Assembly: GCA_030690245.1 (NCBI GenBank)
Contig: JAUYGW010000127.1
Span: forward strand, 1-16,443
Source: Gallionella sp.
GTDB taxonomy: Bacteria; Pseudomonadota; Gammaproteobacteria; Burkholderiales; Gallionellaceae
Direction of reading: 5' to 3'
Length of the DNA stretch: 16,443 bases
The notes under the pieces were generated by a model that ran no database searches, had not been told where the DNA came from, and saw nothing but the letters and a program-made list of their open reading frames with translations. Of the stretch, positions 1-4,212 are shown piece after piece. Position 1 is the stretch's first letter, and every line of letters begins with the position of its first letter. Both the position numbers and the translations under genes were made by a program.

Positions 1-99
1 TTGCATGTCTTGTCCTTTCGTTGAAATATTGGGGCCCGTGATCGCGCTGACTATATCGGCCAGCATTTCTTTTGTTTGGTTATCGTTTTGGTCTTTCAT
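1..99 (-). CDS. 5' end of a small gene sharing its N-terminus with the 1455 gene (partial, runs off left edge)
   Basis: Reading the minus strand from an ATG at 99 gives 33 open codons to the window edge (MKDQNDNQTKEMLADIVSAI..., rich in polar residues). The first nine residues, MKDQNDNQT, are identical to those of the gene starting at 1455 on the other strand. The upstream leader with a GGAG ribosome-binding site is nearly identical too, because both lie in arms of one inverted duplication. After codon nine the two proteins diverge. I do not recognise a family. The shared start and RBS make this a credible true start, but function cannot be assigned from this fragment. Confidence 0.5.
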   Translation of the reverse strand, partial: MKDQNDNQTKEMLADIVSAITGPNISTKGQDMQ

Positions 100-547
100 C
101 GCATCACTCCTAGATTGAGAGCCCGCTTTTGATTTCCTCGCGGTGCAGACCTTCGCTCGTTCTATCTGCTTCGCTCCTGAGTTGTTTCGCCCTGTGACAT
201 CAGCGCACCAGGTGGAAAGAATACAAGGGGTTGGTGCGGCCAGCGCGGAAGACGGCTTCATTGTCTGAGCACTGCCACGGCCCCTTGTATAGCGCGCAGT
301 TAAAATTGCGCGCAGCGCATCAACACACAAAAAATGGCCGCGCAGCGACTGTGCCGCGCGGTCTTTCCGGCTGGTGCGATGATTCACGGTTTGGGCGGAA
401 CAAATCAGGGGTGATGCAGATTTGCGGAGTGCTGCACAGTGAGGCAAAACAACAGGCCGCGCAGCGACTACCGCGCGCAGCGCGTGCCTTTCGCTGTTCA
501 AAAGGGCTTTTGAAGTTCGCTTTTCAAATGGGCATTTGATTTGCCGT
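74..547. repeat. Left arm of a long inverted duplication flanking dif
   Basis: Positions 74-547 read on the minus strand align with 1104-1480 on the plus strand with few mismatches. The left arm carries an extra block of about 70 bases near 330-400, and a second small one near 500-525 where a 'ttcaaa(a/t)ggg' motif is doubled. The arm holds no intact gene. A degenerate coding remnant without a start codon runs leftward on the minus strand (319 to 200) and ends ...SDNEAVFRAGRTNPLYSFHL. GC-rich runs such as CGCGCAGCG recur inside. The outer end contains the leader, RBS and first nine codons of the outward gene. Otherwise I see nothing coding between 100 and 559. Confidence 0.85.
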
Positions 548-586
548 TAGAATCTCGCCATGCAGTTTTATAAGTATCCTGACTGG

Positions 587-606
587 TCAGCTTCAATCAG
601 CTTCAA
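587..606. repeat. Perfect 10-bp tandem duplication causing a frameshift
   Basis: TCAGCTTCAA occurs twice with no spacer (587-596 and 597-606). Ten bases is not a multiple of three, so the second copy throws the surrounding gene (560-833) out of frame. Removing one copy restores a continuous reading frame. Confidence 0.9.
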
Positions 607-690
607 TTCGAAATCACTACTGGCCGCTGAGATATGCGCGGGATTTTGATGGTGCGCGTATCCGCAAACAATATCGGCTTATCGAGAAGG

Positions 691-719
691 AAAAAAAACG
701 CCTGCATGAAGCAGGCGTT
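691..719 (-). terminator. Terminator-like hairpin on the minus strand inside the broken gene
   Basis: A perfect 9-bp stem (AACGCCTGC, 5-nt loop, GCAGGCGTT) is preceded on the plus strand by eight A residues at 691-698. On the minus strand it therefore reads as a stem followed by U8, the form of an intrinsic terminator. It lies within the coding remnant 560-833, so it could be fortuitous. It would stop transcripts moving leftward from the right arm. Confidence 0.45.
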
Positions 720-852
720 GATCGGGAAATCGTGCGGTTGCTATGCCGTCACATGGTTAATCCGAGGAATCGAAAAGCGGAGCAGCGGTTCTGGAATGCG
801 CATTTGAAAAGCTTGCAAAAGCCGCTTTTTTAGCCACACTAATAGTTTGCGC

Positions 853-880
853 GTTTGACATAATATACATTATGCGTATT
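853..880 (-). other. dif site (XerC/XerD chromosome-dimer-resolution site)
   Basis: Read on the minus strand the 28-mer has a XerC-side arm, a 6-bp centre TGTATA and a XerD-side arm. It contains the 19-bp core CGCATAATGTATATTATGT, identical to E. coli dif. Against E. coli dif I count 23 of 28 matches; differences fall at the outer XerC end (positions 1, 2, 4) and in the XerD arm (24, 28). XerCD recombine here to resolve chromosome dimers, activated by FtsK, and integrative elements that exploit Xer insert at the same site. The same bases also look like a TTGACA-type promoter and a small palindrome, but the match to dif is far longer than either. Confidence 0.85.
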
Positions 881-958
881 TCAGGAAAAACAAGAAACTG
901 ATCTTGAAGGCTTTATTCTGTAAATTCCTTCGGCTCATCTTTCCGAATCCCTCCCTCA

Positions 959-1252
959 ATGTCGCTCCCTCTTTTCGCTGAAACCATCCCCGTCTCCGAA
1001 TCCGAAGTTCAAGCCTGGCTGGATACCGTGCCAAACCTTTCCGCTTCCAAGTTCCGCCGCGAAGCCTACCGCCGAGCCTATAACGTTGAAGGCAAAATCC
1101 GCGCGGCTAAATCAACGGCCCATTTGAACAGCGAAAGGCGCGCGCTGCGCGCGGTAGTCGCTGCGCGGCCTGTTGTCTTGCCTCACTTTGCAGCACTTCG
1201 CAAATCTGCATCGCTCCTGATTTGTGTGTTGATGCGCTGCGCGCAATTTTAA
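959..1252 (+). CDS. Small protein of unknown function whose 3' end is replaced by repeat DNA
   Basis: The ATG at 959 opens a 97-codon frame starting MSLPLFAETIPVSESEVQAW. The first ~48 residues come from unique DNA and look like normal protein (SASKFRREAYRRAYNVEGKI). From about 1104 the frame enters the right arm of the inverted duplication, and residues 49-97 (Arg/Ala/Val-rich, then ICVLMRCAQF) look like chance translation of repeat DNA. I therefore read it as a gene truncated by the duplication. There is no clear ribosome-binding site. No family recognised. Confidence 0.4.
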   Translation: MSLPLFAETIPVSESEVQAWLDTVPNLSASKFRREAYRRAYNVEGKIRAAKSTAHLNSERRALRAVVAARPVVLPHFAALRKSASLLICVLMRCAQF

Positions 1253-1480
1253 CTGCACGCTATACAAGGGGCCGTGGCAGTGCTCAGACAATGAAGCCGT
1301 CTTCCGCGCTGGCCGTACCAACCCCTTGCATTCCTTTCCACCTGGTGCGCTGATGTCACAGGGCGAAACAACTCAGGAGCGAAGCAGATAAAACGAGCGA
1401 AGGTCTGCACCGCGAGGAAATCAAAAGCGGGCTCTCAATCTAGGGAGTGATGCGATGAAAGACCAAAACGACAATCAAAC
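1104..1480. repeat. Right arm of the long inverted duplication flanking dif
   Basis: Inverted copy of 74-547, about 377 bp because it lacks the two extra blocks present on the left. It starts inside the 959 gene and ends at codon nine of the 1455 gene, so it delivers that gene's leader, a GGAG ribosome-binding site (1444-1447) and start codon. The coding remnant of the left arm is also present here (1233 onward, plus strand), but one extra C near 1331-1335 changes its last residues. dif lies 306 bp from the left arm and 223 bp from this one. Confidence 0.85.
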
Positions 1481-1655
1481 CCAAGACTTTTTGAAAGGGC
1501 AAGCCATGCAAGCCATCCAGTTCCTGGACGCAGTAAAAGATGCGCCAATCGATGCCGACAGCATCCTGACCGACGACCAGCTGGGTCGCGCCAGTCTGGT
1601 GAAGATCGAGGCCTTCGTGAAAACCAAAACCAGCGCTGAAAGCCGTTGCGGCTGA
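1455..1655 (+). CDS. Small acidic protein of unknown function; probably the 5' part of a frameshifted gene
   Basis: The ATG at 1455 has a GGAG ribosome-binding site 7 nt upstream and encodes 66 residues (MKDQNDNQT, then DFLKGQAMQAIQFLDAVKDA). The first nine codons match the partial gene at 99 on the minus strand. After about residue 55 the sense-like sequence continues in the +1 frame (ALKAVAAEVASGKSLVEAV...), so the stop at 1653-1655 probably results from an indel near 1618-1636. The +1 frame runs on into the DUF4258-like segment. Alternatively the 66-residue protein is real and separate. No recognised family. Confidence 0.45.
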   Translation: MKDQNDNQTQDFLKGQAMQAIQFLDAVKDAPIDADSILTDDQLGRASLVKIEAFVKTKTSAESRCG

Positions 1656-1958
1656 AGTGGCCAGCGGCAAAAGTCTGGTGGAAGCCGTGCAAAGTGTGAC
1701 AAGTCACGGACAAGTCACAAAAAGCCATGCTCAAATGATTGGTGAACGCGTTTTGGCTCTGACGGGCTGGAAGCTGATAATTGCCAAGGCCATCCGAATG
1801 ACACGCCCTGCCCCAGCGCCCTGGTGCTAGGCCACGCCGGAACCAAAGCGGTGCACCTTGTCTATGCCGATGATGTAGCGGAGAACATAAGGATCATCAT
1901 TACGGTCTACGAACCGGATCCGGAAATCTGGTACGATGACTTAAAGACGAGGAGATAA
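1621..1958 (+). pseudogene. DUF4258-like toxin-type gene, frameshifted
   Basis: Two overlapping frames encode pieces of one protein. Frame one (about 1621-1770) reads ALKAVAAEVASGKSLVEAV followed by SHAQMIGERVLALTGW. From about 1770 the other frame reads HPNDTPCPSALVLGHAG, AVHLVYADD and ITVYEPDPEIWYDDLKTRR, ending at TAA 1956-1958. The pattern P-x-D-x-P-x-P-S-x-L-V-L-G ... ITVYEPDP-x-x-W matches the C-terminal half of DUF4258 proteins, which usually sit directly upstream of YgiT-type zinc-finger genes as putative toxin-antitoxin pairs. That arrangement is present here, with the next ATG 3 nt after the stop. At least one indel near 1770, and possibly a second near 1620, breaks the gene unless the reads are wrong. 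Confidence 0.6.
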
Positions 1959-1961
1959 ATC

Positions 1962-2189
1962 ATGAAATGCCCCATTTGCAAACACGGAAACACGCATGCA
2001 GGCGTTGCCAGCATCACGCTGGAGCGCGGCCACACCACGATCATGTTTAAACGTGTACCGGCTCAGGTATGCGAGAACTGCGGCGAGGTGTACCACGATG
2101 CAAAGGTGACACGTTCGCTATTGCAACAAGCCGACCAGGCGGCACAACGAGGCGTTGAAATCGATGTGAGACGATACGCGACAGCGTAA
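1962..2189 (+). CDS. YgiT-type zinc-finger protein (MqsA-N-terminal-like antitoxin)
   Basis: A 75-residue protein with CPIC at residues 3-6 and CENCGE at 37-42, the paired CxxC zinc-binding motifs of the YgiT/MqsA N-terminal domain. It ends soon after the zinc domain and lacks the C-terminal helix-turn-helix of full-length MqsA (131 residues), as is usual for short YgiT-type partners of DUF4258 genes. A GGAG ribosome-binding site lies at the end of the preceding DUF4258-like frame, and the ATG is 3 nt past its stop, so the two were translated as one operon. A bidirectional terminator follows at 2203-2229. The gene is intact although its likely partner is not. The role as antitoxin or autorepressor is inferred from the family and context. 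Confidence 0.75.
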   Translation: MKCPICKHGNTHAGVASITLERGHTTIMFKRVPAQVCENCGEVYHDAKVTRSLLQQADQAAQRGVEIDVRRYATA

Positions 2190-2202
2190 CACTGGTAACC
2201 GG

Positions 2203-2229
2203 AAAAAAACCCTCTTCGGAGGGTTTTTT
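2203..2229 (+). terminator. Bidirectional intrinsic terminator after the YgiT-type gene
   Basis: CCCTC, a TTCG tetraloop and GAGGG (2210-2223) are flanked by seven A upstream and six T downstream. It therefore works as a rho-independent terminator on both strands. It begins 13 nt after the stop at 2189. Confidence 0.85.
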
Positions 2230-2539
2230 GTTGTCCACAGTTTTTGTGCACAAGGCTGTTGATTAAATCGCTAGACACAAACAACGGCGGGATGAAATCG
2301 GCATTGCCTATAATTAGCGCACAGCCGTGCAGATTGCCGTGCTCCTGCGTGCGCGCGGCCTGCGCGGCGCTCATGCATTGCCAGGAATGCCACGAGACAG
2401 GCCAACGCGGGAAGAATCGCAAACCGCATAGGACGATAGTTTGTTGTAACTGTATTATCTTTATCATTTTTTTCTCAGTTTCACCCGTTATCCAGACCAC
2501 ACCCGCCGACTGGTCGCCCCACACTCGAAGGGGGCCAGA
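2230..2539. other. 310-bp stretch without a confident gene
   Basis: Between the terminator and the helix-turn-helix gene I see no supported gene on the plus strand. On the minus strand a short frame from an ATG at about 2431 begins with a signal-peptide-like run (MRFAILPALACLVAFLAM), but it has no ribosome-binding site and stops after about 52 codons. The stretch also contains a DnaA-box-like TTGTCCACAG at 2230-2239 and a TATAAT at 2309-2314 without a matching -35. A GGGGG run just before 2540 serves as ribosome-binding site for the next gene. Confidence 0.4.
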
Positions 2540-2842
2540 ATGAGCCGCCGCAAGGGTTCCTGTCGATGGGTCGAGCCGCAGGACTTCCGCGATCTGCGCC
2601 GTCAGGCTGGGCTGACACGCCTGCAAGCTGCCAAGGCTTTGGACGTCACCGGGCGAACTATCCAGAACTGGGAAACGGGGGGCGCGCGGATACCGTGGAT
2701 GGCTCACCGCATGTTGCGCATTCTGCGCGGCTACGCCCTGCCCGGCAAAGCTTGGGAAAGCTGGACGATTGACGTCGACACGCTGACCGCGCCGAACGGC
2801 TGGCACTTCACCGCCAACGAATTGCAGCACATGCCCACATAA
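2540..2842 (+). CDS. Helix-turn-helix protein, VC1465/XafT-like Xer recombination activation factor family
   Basis: A 100-residue protein. Residues about 14-50 form a Cro/XRE-like helix-turn-helix (DFRDLRRQAGLTRLQAAKAL, then GRTIQNWETG). They are followed by the family signature P-W-M-A-H-R-M-L-R-I-L-RGYALPGKAWESW and a conserved C-terminal tail. Length, the 'RTIQNWETG...IPW' linkage and the 'PG-x-AWE-x-W' segment match the phage-associated group containing VC1465/XafT (related to DUF3653). XafT lets the TLC phage recombine at dif through XerCD without FtsK. A strong Shine-Dalgarno (AAGGGGG) precedes the ATG. The gene lies 1.7 kb from the dif-like site. Family assignment is by recollection of the pattern; the activator role is inferred, and a plain phage repressor is the alternative. 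Confidence 0.7.
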   Translation: MSRRKGSCRWVEPQDFRDLRRQAGLTRLQAAKALDVTGRTIQNWETGGARIPWMAHRMLRILRGYALPGKAWESWTIDVDTLTAPNGWHFTANELQHMPT

Positions 2843-2905
2843 CTAGCGAATATCAACGAACGGGCGCGAACTTATTGATTATGTTAACGTTGTACAATGG
2901 TAAAC

Positions 2906-2932
2906 AAAAAATCCCGAGGCTGCACCGGGATT
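2906..2932 (-). terminator. Intrinsic terminator of sodB
   Basis: On the minus strand AATCCCG (2932-2926), a 9-nt loop and CGGGATT are followed by a U-run (plus-strand A at 2906-2910). It lies 24 nt past the sodB stop. Confidence 0.8.
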
Positions 2933-2955
2933 TCGCATTCAAGCAACCTGATGCG

Positions 2956-3540
2956 TTACGCAAAGTTCTTTGCTACGAACTCCCAGTTCACCAGGTTGTT
3001 GAGAAAGGTCTCAACGAATTTTGGACGCAGGTTGCGGTAATCGATGTAGTAGGCGTGTTCCCACACGTCCACGCACAGCAAGGCCTTGTCGCCGGTGGTG
3101 AGCGGCGTGCCGGCCGCGCCCATGTTGACGATATCCAGGCTGCCGTCGGCCTTCTTCACCAGCCAGGTCCAGCCGGAACCGAAATTGCCCACGGCGGAAG
3201 TCTGGAACGTCTTCTTGAAATCGTCGATGCTGCCCCACTTCTTGTTGAACGCATCCGCCAGTGCGCCAGCAGGCGCACCGCCGCCATTCGGCTTCATGCA
3301 GCTCCAGAAGAAGGTATGGTTCCACACTTGCGCGGCGTTGTTGTAGAGGGCGCCGGCAGGCGCCTTCTTCACGATGGCTTCCAGATCGAGGTTCTCGTAT
3401 TCGGTGCCCTTGATCAGGTTGTTGAGATTGGTCACATAGGCCTGATGATGCTTGCCGTAGTGGTATTCGAAAGTTTCCTTGGACATGTGCGGTTGCAGCG
3501 CGTCCATTGCATAGGGCAATGCAGGCAGGGTATGTTCCAT
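2956..3540 (-). CDS. sodB: Iron superoxide dismutase
   Basis: A cytoplasmic enzyme that dismutates superoxide to oxygen and hydrogen peroxide. It has 194 residues, normal for the family. Metal ligands are all visible: His27 (YHYGKHH), His75 (WNHTFFW), Asp158 and His162 (DVWEHAYY). Gln71 in [11 protein letters not shown] and the segment [12 protein letters not shown] favour the iron type over the manganese type. The start at 3540 is chosen because [10 protein letters not shown] is the usual family N-terminus and a GGAG ribosome-binding site lies 8 nt upstream. The in-frame extension to 3657 is not protein-like and would run through the promoter. The gene stands alone, with its own promoter and terminator, divergent from the Mut7-C gene. 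Confidence 0.96.
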   Translation of the reverse strand: MEHTLPALPYAMDALQPHMSKETFEYHYGKHHQAYVTNLNNLIKGTEYENLDLEAIVKKAPAGALYNNAAQVWNHTFFWSCMKPNGGGAPAGALADAFNKKWGSIDDFKKTFQTSAVGNFGSGWTWLVKKADGSLDIVNMGAAGTPLTTGDKALLCVDVWEHAYYIDYRNLRPKFVETFLNNLVNWEFVAKNFA

Positions 3541-3580
3541 CGTCGTTCTCCTTAGAGTGTCAGCGGGTTGCAGCTTAGCG

Positions 3581-3610
3581 ATTCTATGCCAAACGACCGG
3601 TAGCAAACAA
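3581..3610 (-). promoter_or_regulatory. Probable sigma-70 promoter of sodB
   Basis: On the minus strand TTGTTT (3610-3605), an 18-nt spacer and TAGAAT (3586-3581) lie about 40 nt before the sodB start. This falls in the 115-bp gap shared with the divergent Mut7-C gene. Confidence 0.45.
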
Positions 3611-3655
3611 TGACCTGTGTCACCTATTTTCACTATCGAGGTGCACCATTTTGGC

Positions 3656-4152
3656 ATGAATTCAACACCGCGTTTTTTGTGCGACGAAATGCTTGGCCGG
3701 CTGTGCCGCTATTTGCGCGCCGCCGGATACGATGCGCTGCTCGCCAACGGCGGTCGCAGCGACGCCGAGTTGCTGCGGCAATGCCGTGAGGAGGGACGCT
3801 ACTTCCTGACGCAGGATCAACTGGTGCAGGAACACAAGGCGGCGCGCGGCGTGGCGCTGCTGCTGCCGCAGGGCGATCTCGACCTGCTCGCCGTCGCGCT
3901 CGGCGCGCACCTCAAACTCGACTGGCTCACCCATGCCTTCACCCGCTGCCTGGAGGACAACACCCCGCTGGTTGCGGCAGACGCCGCAGCGCTGGCGCGC
4001 CCGCCGATGCGATCAGGCCGGATAAGCCGCTGTGCCATTGTCCCACGTGTGAAAGAGTCTACTGGCGCGGCTCGCACTACAAGCGCATGCGCGCCAGGCT
4101 GGTTGCATGGCAGTCGGCTAAAGCATCTGCCCTGCCCGTGACGGCGGTCTGA
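3656..4152 (+). pseudogene. Mut7-C RNase domain protein, frameshifted before the zinc ribbon
   Basis: The ATG at 3656 starts [20 protein letters not shown], the hallmark N-terminus of the Mut7-C (DUF82) PIN-like RNase domain. Acidic residues appear in CDEML, GGRSDAELL and LTQDQ. After about residue 112 the frame becomes nonsense, while the frame one base earlier carries the expected zinc ribbon (LCHCPTCERVYWRGSHYKRM) to a TGA at 4150-4152. A single-base deletion, or equivalent, between about 3985 and 4015 explains this. The first zinc half-site is also altered: RCLEDN occupies the place where the family usually has RCxxCN. The gene may therefore have been decaying before the frameshift, or the ribbon binds no metal. 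Uninterrupted, it would encode about 165 residues. Confidence 0.75.
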
Positions 4153-4212
4153 AACTATCGGCATCGAGCAGTGAAAAATTATAAGTACTGGGGATCGTAA
4201 CTCACCGCCAGC

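Larger units (their letters stand above)
560..833 (+). pseudogene. Small gene of unknown function broken by a 10-bp tandem duplication
   Basis: An ATG at 560 begins MQFYKYPDWSAS and hits a stop at 647-649. From 603 another frame is open to a TAG at 831-833 and reads as a coherent basic protein (HYWPLRYARDFDGARIRKQY..., then RLLCRHMVNPRNRKAEQRF near the end). The two frames join exactly if one copy of the perfect 10-bp duplication at 587-596/597-606 is removed, which restores an 87-residue protein. I do not recognise the family. The many Arg/Lys residues would suit a nucleic-acid-binding small protein, but this is only inference. A TAGAAT hexamer at 547-552 lies only 7 nt before the ATG, so a leaderless transcript is possible. 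Confidence 0.6.

Noticed and set aside
200..400. Diversity-generating retroelement variable region
   Set aside because: The C-terminal peptide is only weakly reminiscent of target proteins. No reverse transcriptase or template repeat with adenine-biased differences is present.
231..539. Open frame of 102 codons on the plus strand (MVRPARKTASLSEHCHG...)
   Set aside because: It lies wholly in the inverted-repeat arm. The right-arm copy diverges after about 30 residues because of indels that do not preserve the frame, so selection on the protein is not evident.
853..880. TTGACA-type promoter or toxin-antitoxin operator palindrome (CATAAT-atac-ATTATG)
   Set aside because: The match covers the complete 28-bp dif layout, including the XerC arm and centre; a promoter would not need this. 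No well-spaced gene with a ribosome-binding site follows.
74..1480. Insertion sequence with terminal inverted repeats
   Set aside because: No transposase in the 560-bp core, arms are far longer than IS ends, and no target-site duplication could be identified.
2063..2830. 255-codon frame on the minus strand
   Set aside because: It runs antisense through the YgiT gene, a bidirectional terminator and the helix-turn-helix gene, and has no family features.
2856..2883. Second dif-like site (TTATGTTAA resembling a XerD arm)
   Set aside because: Only the XerD half matches. The centre and XerC arm do not, and the orientation is opposite to the site at 853, so it does not make a direct-repeat integration pair.
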